A stretch of 64,000 bases of DNA from Anaerovorax odorimutans (GTDB taxonomy: Bacteria; Bacillota; Clostridia; Peptostreptococcales; Anaerovoracaceae). The notes under the pieces are model-generated. The model saw only the letters and a program-made list of their open reading frames with translations, had not been told where the DNA came from and did no database searches. Both the position numbers and the translations under genes were made by a program. Where the stretch lies: positions 1 through 64,000 of the forward strand of contig NZ_JANFXK010000002.1 in NCBI RefSeq assembly GCF_024459955.1, read 5' to 3'. Shown here in pieces: positions 24,408 through 32,738 of the stretch (its first letter is position 1; every line of letters begins with the position of its first letter).

Positions 24408-25295
24408 TTACATCTTCAAGAGATCGTCTGCGGCTCCCAGTGCCGCTACAGCGCCGTCTGCGGCCGCTGTAACAATCTGCCGCACCTCTTTGGTTCTCAG
24501 ATCGCCGGCTATGAACACTCCCGGCACATTGGTCCTGCAATCCTCACCTGCCACCACATAACCTTCTTTTGTCATTTCCACCTGTCCGTTCAGGAATCCG
24601 CTGTCCGCTTCATAGCCGATGGCAACGAATACGGCGCTGACTTTCAGAACCTGACCGTCACTCAGCACCGCTTCACTGACAGCATTCTCTCCGCGTATCT
24701 CCGACACGCTGGTTCCATATATGGTCCGAATATTTTCTTTCTTTTCCACTCCGGCTTTCAGCTTTTCTTCCCCTTTCAGGCTGTCTTTTCTGCATACAAT
24801 GGTAATGGTTTTGCAGTAAGCGGACATGTAAAGGGCATCTTCCATGGCCGTATTGCCGCCTCCCACTACCACCACGTCCTTTCCGGTAAAAAAGCGTCCG
24901 TCACAGATGGCGCAGTAGGAAACGCCCCTTCCGGCAAAGGTCTCTTCTCCCGGGCATCCCAGCTTCCTTCTTTTCAGTCCTGCCGCAATAATGAGCGCCT
25001 TGCCCTGATACGTACCGCTGCCTGTTGCTACGGTTCTGCTTTCGGCCTCCAGGCTCTTTACTTCTTCCATTTTAATAATGCCGCCCAGGGAAGTGAGCTG
25101 CTGATACATTTTTTCAGCAAAATCCGGGCCTGTCACCGATGGAACTGCCGGATAGTTTTCGATCTCAGCCGATAAAATCGTCTGCCCTCCCCAGGAAGCC
25201 TTATCCAGGATCAGAGTCTCAAGTCCCGAACGAATGGCGTAAATTCCCGCCGAAAGCCCCGCCGGTCCGGCGCCTATAATAATCACATCATACAT
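24408..25295 (-). CDS. trxB: Thioredoxin reductase-like flavoprotein
   Basis: The product has 295 aa, the usual compact length. The FAD loop is IIIGAGPAGLSAGIYA, the redox-active pair is in SYCAICDG (about residues 131-134), the NADPH loop is VVVVGGGNTAMEDA, and GVFIAGDLR ends the FAD site. It should transfer electrons from NADPH (or ferredoxin in some clostridia) to thioredoxin-like proteins. The gene stands alone; no thioredoxin gene is adjacent. Its product could equally serve a glycine-reductase-type system elsewhere. The start ATG follows GAGGAGGG. Confidence 0.9.
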   Translation of the reverse strand: MYDVIIIGAGPAGLSAGIYAIRSGLETLILDKASWGGQTILSAEIENYPAVPSVTGPDFAEKMYQQLTSLGGIIKMEEVKSLEAESRTVATGSGTYQGKALIIAAGLKRRKLGCPGEETFAGRGVSYCAICDGRFFTGKDVVVVGGGNTAMEDALYMSAYCKTITIVCRKDSLKGEEKLKAGVEKKENIRTIYGTSVSEIRGENAVSEAVLSDGQVLKVSAVFVAIGYEADSGFLNGQVEMTKEGYVVAGEDCRTNVPGVFIAGDLRTKEVRQIVTAAADGAVAALGAADDLLKM

Positions 25296-25365
25296 TGTTT
25301 TTCCCTCCTCTTCATCTTATAAAGCTTATTGTACCCGCTATAAAAAGGTTTTAACGATTTTTATC

Positions 25366-25394
25366 TTGACATTGGGAATTGCTTCTGCTAATAT
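25366..25394 (+). promoter_or_regulatory. Promoter of the marR-MATE unit
   Basis: TTGACA (25366-25371), a 17-base spacer and TAATAT (25389-25394) form a strong sigma-70 promoter. Its -10 box overlaps the palindromic operator. Confidence 0.85.
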
Positions 25395-25414
25395 TGTTAG
25401 AGTTCTAACAATAT
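25391..25414. promoter_or_regulatory. MarR operator
   Basis: ATATTGTTAGA and TCTAACAATAT are perfect 11-base arms separated by GT. The palindrome overlaps the -10 box and start site of the marR promoter. Size and symmetry are typical of MarR dimers, so autorepression is expected. Confidence 0.8.
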
Positions 25415-25433
25415 AGAGAAAAGAGTTTGTTTT

Positions 25434-25853
25434 ATGAAAAACATAGGCAAGATCATTCATGTCATTGACGTGAAGCTGAAACGTAAAATCGATCGGCTCG
25501 CGGATGAATACAATCTGACGCTGATCCAGTTCATTGCCATGGAGCGGATCTATTTGTCATCAAAGGAAGGCGATGTATATCAGCGCGATCTGGAAATGGC
25601 CCTGGACGTGCGCAGATCTACCGTATCCAATGTCCTGGGGATACTGGAAAACAAGGGCTACCTGCTCCGTGAAAGCGTTCCCTGCGACGCACGGCTGAAA
25701 AAGCTGGTATTGACTGCCGAAGGCGAATCCGTCTACCGGGAGTTCAAGCAGCGCCTGGAGCAGGATGAAGCGAAAGACTTTCAGGTATTTACAGACGAGG
25801 AGGCGGAAACCCTGATGCGGCTTTTAAAGCGTTTGTCAGAAACGATCAAATGA
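25434..25853 (+). CDS. MarR-family transcriptional regulator
   Basis: The product has 139 aa. A winged helix-turn-helix is visible (QRDLEMALDVRRSTVSNVLG, then the wing ESVPCDARLKKLVLT), flanked by dimerisation helices. It is immediately upstream of a MATE efflux gene, with a palindromic operator over its own promoter. The simplest model is a repressor of the pump that releases DNA when a drug or toxic metabolite binds. A single cysteine in the wing (VPCDA) could permit redox sensing, as in some relatives, but this is speculation. Confidence 0.9.
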   Translation: MKNIGKIIHVIDVKLKRKIDRLADEYNLTLIQFIAMERIYLSSKEGDVYQRDLEMALDVRRSTVSNVLGILENKGYLLRESVPCDARLKKLVLTAEGESVYREFKQRLEQDEAKDFQVFTDEEAETLMRLLKRLSETIK

Positions 25854-25882
25854 ATGTATCCGGGAATACATTCATTTCTTTT
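25850..25882 (+). terminator. Hairpin overlapping the marR stop codon
   Basis: ATGAATGTAT and ATACATTCAT are perfect ten-base arms around CCGGGA, followed by TTCTTTT. The stem includes the marR stop codon. It probably limits read-through into the MATE gene. Confidence 0.65.
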
Positions 25883-25890
25883 GCCTAAAT

Positions 25891-25906
25891 AGTTCGATAT
25901 CTAACT
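25891..25906. promoter_or_regulatory. Second MarR-like site before the MATE gene
   Basis: AGTTCGATATCTAACT is an imperfect palindrome whose ends resemble the TCTAAC/GTTAGA arms of the main operator. It lies 24 bases before the MATE start and may give separate control of the pump. Confidence 0.4.
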
Positions 25907-25929
25907 TTTAAAAAGGGGGAATTTATATA

Positions 25930-27309
25930 ATGTCCGATATAACACTTAATAAAGAAGAAAACAAGATGGGGGTCATGCCCGTCAACAGGCTGCTGGTCAC
26001 TATGGCGCTGCCCATGGTCATTTCCATGCTGGTACAGGCACTATACAATGTGGTGGACAGCATCTTCGTAGCCATGATCAGTGAAAACGCGCTGACTGCG
26101 GTTTCTCTGGCTTTTCCCATTCAGAATCTGCTCATAGCCGTGGGCAGCGGCGTAGGCGTCGGAATCAATGCTCTTCTTTCCAGAGCTTTGGGGCAGAAGG
26201 ATCAGCCAAAGGTCAACAAAGTAGCCATGCAGGGGGTCTTTCTTATCGCCCTGTGTTATCTGGTTTTTCTGATCTTTTCCTTTACAGGGACAGGCCTGTT
26301 CATGAGAGCACAGACCGATATTGCTGAGATTCTGGATTACGGGGAAATCTATCTTCGCATTTGCTGTGCCGCGTCCTTCGGCCTGTTCTTCCAGTTTACC
26401 TTTGAAAGGCTGCTCCAGTCCACGGGCCGTACCTTTTACACTATGATTACACAGGGAACCGGGGCTGTCATCAATATTATCCTGGACCCGATTCTGATCT
26501 TCGGCCTTTTGGGGATGCCCAAAATGGGCGTGGCCGGAGCGGCTCTGGCTACGGTCATCGGACAGATTGCTGCCGCCTGCCTGGCTCTGCTTTTCAACTT
26601 TAAGAAGAACCATGACATCACCCTGAAATTCAGCAACATCCGTCCCGACCGCCGCATCCTGCTGAGCATTCTGTACATCGGCATACCGTCTATTTTAATG
26701 ATGGCCATCAGCTCGATCATGACCTTTGGCCTCAATAAAATTCTCATCGCCTTCAGCTCAACGGCAGTAGCCGTCTTCGGTGTATATTTCAAGCTTCAGA
26801 GCTTTATCTTCATGCCGATCTTCGGGCTCAACAACGGAATGGTTCCCATCGTTGCCTATAATTACGGTGCTGGCAAGGAAAAACGTATCCATCGCACCAT
26901 CCGATACGCGGCCTGCTATGCCATAGGGATCATGTGTCTGGGCGTCATTCTCTTCCAGGCGATTCCCGGGCCTCTGCTGCAGCTGTTCAGCGCCTCGGAC
27001 AATATGCTTTCCATGGGCGTCCCGGCGCTGCGGATCATTTCTGTCCATTTTGTCCTCGCCGGATTTTCCATCATTGCCAGCTCCGTATGCCAGGCCCTGG
27101 GAACGAGTGTCTACAGTCTGATTATATCTTTGATCCGGCAACTAATTGTACTGCTCCCCGCGGCATACCTGCTGTCCCTGACTGGAAACGTCAATGCTGT
27201 GTGGTGGGCCTTCCCCATCGCAGAGTTGGTAGCGGTTGTACTGTGCGCGATTTTCCTCAAAAAAACGCTGAAGCAGGTAAAACGAACCCTGCAGAGTTCC
27301 GAGGTTTAG
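25930..27309 (+). CDS. MATE-family multidrug efflux transporter
   Basis: The product has 459 aa with twelve membrane helices in two related halves, as usual for MATE (NorM/DinF-like). Characteristic segments are ALPMVISMLVQALYNVVDSI near the start and GLNNGMVPIVAYNYGAGKE in the second half. It exports cationic or aromatic compounds using a sodium or proton gradient. GGGGGA lies nine bases before the ATG. It forms a unit with the upstream MarR gene and ends at a strong bidirectional terminator. Confidence 0.92.
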   Translation: MSDITLNKEENKMGVMPVNRLLVTMALPMVISMLVQALYNVVDSIFVAMISENALTAVSLAFPIQNLLIAVGSGVGVGINALLSRALGQKDQPKVNKVAMQGVFLIALCYLVFLIFSFTGTGLFMRAQTDIAEILDYGEIYLRICCAASFGLFFQFTFERLLQSTGRTFYTMITQGTGAVINIILDPILIFGLLGMPKMGVAGAALATVIGQIAAACLALLFNFKKNHDITLKFSNIRPDRRILLSILYIGIPSILMMAISSIMTFGLNKILIAFSSTAVAVFGVYFKLQSFIFMPIFGLNNGMVPIVAYNYGAGKEKRIHRTIRYAACYAIGIMCLGVILFQAIPGPLLQLFSASDNMLSMGVPALRIISVHFVLAGFSIIASSVCQALGTSVYSLIISLIRQLIVLLPAAYLLSLTGNVNAVWWAFPIAELVAVVLCAIFLKKTLKQVKRTLQSSEV

Positions 27310-27329
27310 GCCGCGGACCCGGATACCGT

Positions 27330-27390
27330 AAAACGGGGCTGTCGCATTGGTTTTTCTATTCCTTGATGCGACAGCCCCGTTTTAGTTTCT
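27330..27390. terminator. Strong bidirectional terminator
   Basis: AAAACGGGGCTGTCGCAT and ATGCGACAGCCCCGTTTT are perfect 18-base arms with T-runs on both sides. It separates the convergent MATE and lipoprotein genes. Confidence 0.95.
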
Positions 27391-27396
27391 ATTATT

Positions 27397-27762
27397 TTAT
27401 TGATTTACTGCTTCGTCTTCCCAGCTGAGAATTTCACCGGATACCGCGTCGATCTCAAAGTCGTACTCTCTGTCTTTATAGATAATCTCTCCCTCGTATT
27501 CCTGACGTCCGTCATCTCTGTCCAGTTTGAACTTAGTGATATCAGACTCCTTGGCCCCGTCTACCTTTTTAAGGGCGATCTCCTTGGCTTTCTGTTCTCC
27601 AATCAGATTCTGCTGACTTTCTGAAGTCGCTGCCGCAGTAGTTTCCGCAGCCGCGGATGACGGCTCAGTCTGCTGCTGGCTGTCGTTATTTCCGGAAGAA
27701 CATCCTGCGATCATCAGTACGGCTACAACTGCCGCTAAGAGTAATGCAAATTTCTTTTTCAT
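27397..27762 (-). CDS. Small PepSY-domain lipoprotein
   Basis: The product has 121 aa. A lipoprotein signal (MKKKFALLLAAVVAVLMIAGC) places the lipid-bearing cysteine at about residue 21, followed by a Ser/Ala/Thr-rich spacer. The last 60 residues form one PepSY-like unit (KAKEIALKKVDG, then EYEGEIIYKDREYDFEIDA). Such proteins sit on the outer face of the membrane and may restrain proteases or bind ligands. The ATG at 27762 follows AAAGGAG; an upstream in-frame start adds no sensible sequence. The gene is monocistronic and its partner is unknown. Confidence 0.82.
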   Translation of the reverse strand: MKKKFALLLAAVVAVLMIAGCSSGNNDSQQQTEPSSAAAETTAAATSESQQNLIGEQKAKEIALKKVDGAKESDITKFKLDRDDGRQEYEGEIIYKDREYDFEIDAVSGEILSWEDEAVNQ

Positions 27763-27841
27763 AATTCCATCTCCTTTCTTTATCCTATTGTGTACCATTA
27801 TGTTACATTCTATAAATGAAAGGATTATTAAAATTTTCTCT

Positions 27842-29065
27842 TTATTTTGCGTTTATCAGATTCGCAGTGATCTCCAGCAGGAACTGAGCTCCCAAAACCA
27901 GATCCTTTTCCGAGGTGTTTTCCTGAGGAACATGGCTTCTGCCGCCCAGACTCGGTACGAAAATCATCCCGGTTTTAGCGTGCCTGGCAATCATACAGGC
28001 ATCATGAACAGCGCCGCTGTCCATCACCTGATGGGGAATTCCCTTTGCCTCCGCCAGACTCTTCATTCTTTCAATAAGCTCCGGGTCCAGCCGAAGCGGC
28101 TTTGAGGAAGATGTTTTATTGATCCGACATGCCACGCCTCTTTCCGTGCTGATCTCTTTGATGCGGGCAATAATACGTTCCATGTATTTCAGGATCTTTT
28201 CGTTGTCGCTGTCCCTTACTTCCAGGGTAAACCATGCTTTTTCCGGTATTACGTTGGAACAGTCGGGCTCTGCGTGTATCCGCCCCACCGTTACTACGCT
28301 GCGGCCATCCGGTCTGACGATTTCTTCGGCCGCTAAAATACACTGGGATGCCGCGCAGAGCGCGTCCTTCCGGTCGATCATCGGGGTCGCGCCCGCATGA
28401 TTCCCCACACCGGTAAGCTCCACCTCAATGACTTGCATGCCGAAAATGGCATCCACAATTCCCAGCGGAAGCCCTTTTCTTTCAAGCACCGGTCCCTGTT
28501 CAATATGCAGCTCCAGCATTGCCGCCACCTCTGAAAAATCCCATACAACGTCTTCTATCTCCGAAAGGGACGGTTCTTCCAAAATCCTTCTCAGAGAAAC
28601 ACCTTCGTCATTTTTCAGCTTATCCAGATCAGCCTCTCCATAGTCCCCGGCGATGAATTTACTGCCGGTCATGGTAGAGCCGAAGTTGGAGCCCTCTTCT
28701 TCCGCAAAGACGGCCAGTTCCAGATTCATACCAAGCTCACAGTCCTTCAGCGCTCTCAGCACCGCAAGTCCGCCGGTGACGCCATATATGCCGTCCAGCC
28801 AGCCGCCGTTCCGCACAGTATCCACGTGAGAACCGATGACCACGCGTTTTCTCCCCTGCCGATTCTGAGGCATACTGATCCGCACGTTTTTCAGGGCGTC
28901 GGTTTTTATATCGCAGCCCAGCAGCCTCGCCTGTCTAAAAATATATTCTCTGGCTTTCCGATCGTTTTCCCCGTAAGAAAACCGGGTAACGCCGTTTCCC
29001 GGCGTGTCGGTAAATTCTTTCAGAGTCAGGAGATCTTCCAGCAGCTGATCTCCGTTAACCTTCAT
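27842..29065 (-). CDS. N-carbamoyl amidohydrolase (M20, hydantoinase/carbamoylase type)
   Basis: The product has about 407 aa with the metal site GSHVDT, GGWLDG, EEEGSNF, ELHIEQGP and GRSHVPQE. NHAGATPMIDRKDA forms the substrate-binding segment. Its ATG (29063-29065) overlaps the last 11 bases of the dihydropyrimidinase gene, so the two are translationally coupled. The pair covers ring opening then decarbamoylation: dihydropyrimidine or hydantoin to N-carbamoyl amino acid to amino acid, CO2 and ammonia. Of the three carbamoylases in the window this has the clearest partner. Beta-alanine versus alpha-amino-acid specificity is open. Confidence 0.88.
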   Translation of the reverse strand: MKVNGDQLLEDLLTLKEFTDTPGNGVTRFSYGENDRKAREYIFRQARLLGCDIKTDALKNVRISMPQNRQGRKRVVIGSHVDTVRNGGWLDGIYGVTGGLAVLRALKDCELGMNLELAVFAEEEGSNFGSTMTGSKFIAGDYGEADLDKLKNDEGVSLRRILEEPSLSEIEDVVWDFSEVAAMLELHIEQGPVLERKGLPLGIVDAIFGMQVIEVELTGVGNHAGATPMIDRKDALCAASQCILAAEEIVRPDGRSVVTVGRIHAEPDCSNVIPEKAWFTLEVRDSDNEKILKYMERIIARIKEISTERGVACRINKTSSSKPLRLDPELIERMKSLAEAKGIPHQVMDSGAVHDACMIARHAKTGMIFVPSLGGRSHVPQENTSEKDLVLGAQFLLEITANLINAK

Positions 29066-30455
29066 AAGCAGCGCCAAACGGTTTGCCAGGCACGAATTTG
29101 CCCTGACCCTTCTGTCCTACATAATTGCCGTTGTCTACGATCTTCATGCCTCTGAGGAATACGGTCTCAGGACGTCCCTTCTGTTCAAAGCCTTCAAACG
29201 GGCTGTAATCAACGCCTTCCAGGTTGGTCTTTGCGCTCATGACTCCGCGGTATTCCGGATCGAACACTACGATGTCCGCGTCGTAGCCCACGTCAATATG
29301 GCCTTTGGTATCCAAACCGTTGATCTTAGCCGGCATGGTCGAGAACAGGTCCACCAGTCTTGACCTTGAAAGCTTGCCTTCGCATACGCCGTAGGTCCAG
29401 AGGATGTTCAGACGGTTCTGCAGGCTCGGTGCTCCATTGGGGATATCCGCAAAAGATTTTCCCTCGCCGAAGCCCATGTGTTTCTGCTCCGCGAAATCGA
29501 ATCCGCAGTGGTCAGAACTGATGGCATTGAGCCACTTTCTGTCCACGGCCTGCCACAGTGCCTGACGGTGCTCCGCCGTACGAAGCGCAGGGGAGCAGAC
29601 GTATTTTGCCCCTTCGAAATTCGGACGCGCCAGGTCTTCCGTATCCAGCACCAGATAATGGGCGCAGGTTTCACCGAAGACAGCCTGTCCCCGGTTATAG
29701 GCCTGCTTAATCTCTTCCAGAGCTTCTCTGCAGGTCACATGCACCACATAGAGCGGCGCTCCGGCCAATTCTGCCAGATAGATGGCTCTTCTGGTCGCTT
29801 CCGCCTCTACCACCGGAGGTCTGGAAACAGCATGGTAATACGGTTCTGTCTTGCCTTCCGCGATCAGCTGCTTTGTCAGCACGTCGATCATATCCGCGTT
29901 TTCCGCATGGACCATAATGGTAATCCCCGCTTCTTTTCCCTTACGGAGCGCTTTTAGGATAGCATCATCGTCCGCATGGAAGAACATCCCTTTATATGCC
30001 ATGAACAGCTTCATGGTCGGGTATCCCGCTTCGGCCAGTTTGGGGATTTCTTCGATTACTTCGTCTCTTGGGTCGGTCATAACACTGTGGAATCCATAAT
30101 CCACCATAGCGATTCCGTCCGCGTCGGAAGCTTTGTACGCTTCCAGCGTTTCGATCAAACCTTTGCCTTTTTCCTGGTTGACGAATTCGATCAAAGTCGT
30201 GGTTCCGCCTACCGCAGCAGCATTGGAAGTCTCAAAGCCCCTTACTTTGCTGCCATTATAGGTAAAGGAGAAATGCACATGCTGATCAACACCGCCGGGC
30301 AGGACGTATTTGCCGGTTGCGTCAATGACTTCATCATCCGGTCTGTTTCCCAGTCTTGCGCCAATGGCAATGATCTTTCCCTTTGCCATATACACATCGC
30401 CTTTGAATTCATTTTCCGCAGTAACAATTGTCCCATTTTTAATTAATGTTCCCAT
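29055..30455 (-). CDS. hydA: Dihydropyrimidinase / D-hydantoinase
   Basis: The product has 466 aa, the usual length. It has the amidohydrolase metal ligands HVH (residues 59-61), a carbamylated lysine in MKLFMAYKG, histidines in MVHAEN and YVVHVTC, and the catalytic aspartate in SSDHCGFDF. It opens the ring of dihydrouracil, dihydrothymine or 5-substituted hydantoins. The start at 30455 follows GGAGGAACC and gives the family N-terminus MGTLIKNGTIV; an upstream in-frame start at 30485 includes the ribosome site. It is coupled to a carbamoylase and complements PreT/PreA about 9 kb away. Confidence 0.92.
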   Translation of the reverse strand: MGTLIKNGTIVTAENEFKGDVYMAKGKIIAIGARLGNRPDDEVIDATGKYVLPGGVDQHVHFSFTYNGSKVRGFETSNAAAVGGTTTLIEFVNQEKGKGLIETLEAYKASDADGIAMVDYGFHSVMTDPRDEVIEEIPKLAEAGYPTMKLFMAYKGMFFHADDDAILKALRKGKEAGITIMVHAENADMIDVLTKQLIAEGKTEPYYHAVSRPPVVEAEATRRAIYLAELAGAPLYVVHVTCREALEEIKQAYNRGQAVFGETCAHYLVLDTEDLARPNFEGAKYVCSPALRTAEHRQALWQAVDRKWLNAISSDHCGFDFAEQKHMGFGEGKSFADIPNGAPSLQNRLNILWTYGVCEGKLSRSRLVDLFSTMPAKINGLDTKGHIDVGYDADIVVFDPEYRGVMSAKTNLEGVDYSPFEGFEQKGRPETVFLRGMKIVDNGNYVGQKGQGKFVPGKPFGAAYEG

Positions 30456-30495
30456 AGTCGGTTCCTCCTTCTTCATCATATCCACATTTTAACAC

Positions 30496-30532
30496 GGAAT
30501 TTTTAAGAAAGGTAGTGTTTTCTAAAAATTCC
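30496..30532. repeat. Near-perfect inverted repeat before the dihydropyrimidinase gene
   Basis: GGAATTTTTA and TAAAAATTCC are perfect ten-base arms, extended inward by AGAAA/TTTCT. The repeat lies about 40-75 bases before the dihydropyrimidinase start, next to the cyclophilin terminator. It may be a regulator site or a second terminator; there is no adjacent regulator gene to pair it with. Confidence 0.5.
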
Positions 30533-30574
30533 AAAAAAGAGAAGCCCTGCAGTTTGATAGTCTGCAAGGCTTAC
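30533..30574 (-). terminator. Hairpin with U-run upstream of the dihydropyrimidinase operon
   Basis: On the minus strand AAGCCTTGCAG pairs with CTGCAGGGCTT and runs into CTCTTTTTTGG. It is oriented with the minus strand but lies upstream of the dihydropyrimidinase and downstream of the cyclophilin gene (stop at 30612), so it ends the cyclophilin transcript. Confidence 0.8.
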
Positions 30575-30611
30575 TGTCTCGGTAAATCCATCTATTTTAT
30601 CTGGCTAAAAT

Positions 30612-31097
30612 CTATTCCGCGTCTTCAACCGTTACTTTTTTCATCACCTGCGGCTCAGTGGGTTTATCGTTGAATCCGGTCTGAACGTTAACGATTTTAT
30701 CTGCCGCGTCCATGCCTTCCGTGATCTTTCCAAAGGCAGCGTACTGGCCGTCCAGATGGGGAGAAGTGGCTACCATGATGAAGAACTGTGATCCCGCGGA
30801 ATCCGGGTCCATTGCCCTCGCCATGGACAAAACGCCCCTTTCATGGGCCAGATCATTGGTAAAGCCATTGGCAGTGAACTCACCCTTGATGCTGTATCCC
30901 GGTCCGCCCATTCCGGTACCGTCCGGGCAGCCGCCCTGGATCATGAATCCCGGGATGACTCTGTGGAAAGTAAGTCCGTCATAGAACCCCTCTCCTGCCA
31001 GCTTTTCAAAATTGGCTACCGTTTCCGGCGCGATATCCGGGTAAAGCTCTCCCTTCATAACGTCGCCGTTTTCCATTTCGATTGTTACGATTTTCAT
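30612..31097 (-). CDS. Peptidyl-prolyl cis-trans isomerase, cyclophilin type
   Basis: The product has 161 aa. Cyclophilin motifs are visible: FHRVIPGFMIQGG, GPGYSIKGEF, ERGVLSMARAMDPDSAGSQF and GQYAAFGKITEGMD. The catalytic arginine (FHRV) is present. It speeds proline isomerisation during folding; no signal peptide is seen, so it is cytoplasmic. Of two closely spaced ATGs the second (31097) is at better distance from AAAGGAG. The gene is monocistronic with its own terminator. Confidence 0.93.
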   Translation of the reverse strand: MKIVTIEMENGDVMKGELYPDIAPETVANFEKLAGEGFYDGLTFHRVIPGFMIQGGCPDGTGMGGPGYSIKGEFTANGFTNDLAHERGVLSMARAMDPDSAGSQFFIMVATSPHLDGQYAAFGKITEGMDAADKIVNVQTGFNDKPTEPQVMKKVTVEDAE

Positions 31098-31150
31098 AAT
31101 CATTTTCTCCTTTGCTTATGCAAAATTTCCGTCTTCAGCGGATTAAAAAA

Positions 31151-31606
31151 TCACTCTCTTATCTTAAATGCGTTATAGCCGTAATAGTCCTCTTCCAGGA
31201 ACCTCCAAAGTTCGTCCTTCAAGTATTCCGGATAGAGCACCTCCAGGTGGCACATCTCTTCCCGGGACATAAAGCGGACCTCTCTCAGCACCTGAGAATC
31301 TGAATCAAATTCCGGATCCGACCCCAGTTCCAGCGTCCCGCCTTCCAGCTCCGCTAAGAAAAAGTTCACAAAGCGCTGGCCTCGTTTTTCAGAAACCTCT
31401 TCCACGTGCCAGATGAGTTTTCCCATCTTTACCCGCAGTCCCGTTTCCTCCAGCACTTCCCGCGCGCCGGCCTGACTGGAATTCTCGCCTTCTTCCACTC
31501 CGCCGCCGGGTACCATCCAGATATCTCTGCCCTCATGATGCTGCCGCACCATGAGAACTCTCTTTTTATCATCCAGTATAACTACTCTTACGCCGCCTAC
31601 CCACAT
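31151..31606 (-). CDS. Nudix hydrolase
   Basis: The product has 151 aa. The Nudix box runs from GGGVEEGENSSQAG to REVLEETGL and has all catalytic glutamates. The family cleaves nucleoside diphosphates linked to another group, such as oxidised nucleotides, ADP-ribose or sugar nucleotides. The ATG overlaps the end of the upstream chromate-transporter gene by ten bases, so it is the last gene of that unit. The specific substrate is not predictable. Confidence 0.9.
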   Translation of the reverse strand: MWVGGVRVVILDDKKRVLMVRQHHEGRDIWMVPGGGVEEGENSSQAGAREVLEETGLRVKMGKLIWHVEEVSEKRGQRFVNFFLAELEGGTLELGSDPEFDSDSQVLREVRFMSREEMCHLEVLYPEYLKDELWRFLEEDYYGYNAFKIRE

Positions 31607-32166
31607 ACTACTGCTCCTACTATTGCCATCAAGATGGTGATCTTAATGGGACTCACTTTGAACTTCCCTGCCAGAATCAAGGTCACAACGAAAATCGCGC
31701 AGGGAATCGGGTTAATATAAGAAAGGGGATTCGTAAAGACCTTTGTTGAAAAAAGCGTTCCATTGACAAGGGATGTTTCGGCCACGAAGATAGCTGCCGC
31801 GCCGATCAGTCCCACTGTCACAGGCCGGATTCCCAGAAAAGCGCCTTCCAGCCCCTTGCTTTCTTTGAACTTCTCCATAAATTTCATTACGATCAGGATC
31901 AGTACAAAGGAAGGCAGGCACACGCCCAACGTGGCGGTCATGGCCCCGGGAACACCCGCGTAGTTGAATCCCACATAAGTAGCCGCATTGACTGCGATCG
32001 GTCCCGGCGTCACCTGGGACAGAGCCACCAGATTGGAAAACTCGTGGGCCGACATGATCCCGAAATCCTGGACGCTCTGAAAAATCAGCGGCAGCATGGC
32101 AAGTCCGCCGCCAAAGCTGAACAAGCCGATTCGGAAAAACATGGAAAACAGATATGCGTAAATCAT
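31597..32166 (-). CDS. chrA: Chromate transporter, short-chain ChrA subunit (second half)
   Basis: The product has 189 aa with about six membrane helices. GLFSFGGGLAMLPLIFQ at the N-terminus and VALSQVTPGPIAVNAATYVG are ChrA family signatures. The gene overlaps the preceding ChrA half by four bases (ATGA). Paired short ChrA proteins form one transporter in many Firmicutes. Chromate export is known for some members; the physiological anion here is not established. Confidence 0.88.
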   Translation of the reverse strand: MIYAYLFSMFFRIGLFSFGGGLAMLPLIFQSVQDFGIMSAHEFSNLVALSQVTPGPIAVNAATYVGFNYAGVPGAMTATLGVCLPSFVLILIVMKFMEKFKESKGLEGAFLGIRPVTVGLIGAAAIFVAETSLVNGTLFSTKVFTNPLSYINPIPCAIFVVTLILAGKFKVSPIKITILMAIVGAVVCG

Positions 32167-32738
32167 TTTTCCGCCCTCCTGTGTTCACGAATAGTCAGAT
32201 ACAGGATTCCGGCGACTGCCCCGACAATGATTGCCCAGAGAGCTGTAATTCGAAAAACGGCAATGGCAAGGAACGCCAGTATCGCCAGCGTCCATGCAAA
32301 GGGGTCCCTGAGAACCTGTTTTCCCAGCTTGCATGCCGATACGATGACCAGCCCGCACACAGCGGCTTTTACCCCGGTGAACGCGCCTTCAACGTATCGG
32401 TTCTGGCCCACGGTGCCCAGCAGGCTCACCACTGCGATGATAATCAAAAAGGAAGGAAGGATTACCCCAAGGGTAGCCGCCAGAGACCCTGTGAGCCCCC
32501 GCCGGCGCCTTCCGATATAAGTGGCGCTGTTGATGGCAATAACGCCCGGCATGGCCTGGCTGACCGCAAGGCAGTCTATCATGTCTTCCGCGTCCATCCA
32601 CTTTTTATCTTCTACCGCCACCTTCTGGATCAAAGGCAGCATAGCCATTCCCCCGCCGATGGTGAAAAGGCCGATTTTAAAAAACTCCCAAAAGAGGCTC
32701 GCATGTTCTTTAATTGCCTTCTTTTTACTCTCCGCCAT
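32163..32738 (-). CDS. chrA: Chromate transporter, short-chain ChrA subunit (first half)
   Basis: The product has 191 aa. It resembles its downstream partner: IGLFTIGGGMAMLPLIQ and LAVSQAMPGVIAINSATYIG. The N-terminus is a short charged segment. The start codon overlaps the stop of the TRIC-type gene, and the stop overlaps the next ChrA start, so three genes are tightly coupled. Its role is as for the partner gene. Confidence 0.88.
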   Translation of the reverse strand: MAESKKKAIKEHASLFWEFFKIGLFTIGGGMAMLPLIQKVAVEDKKWMDAEDMIDCLAVSQAMPGVIAINSATYIGRRRRGLTGSLAATLGVILPSFLIIIAVVSLLGTVGQNRYVEGAFTGVKAAVCGLVIVSACKLGKQVLRDPFAWTLAILAFLAIAVFRITALWAIIVGAVAGILYLTIREHRRAEK

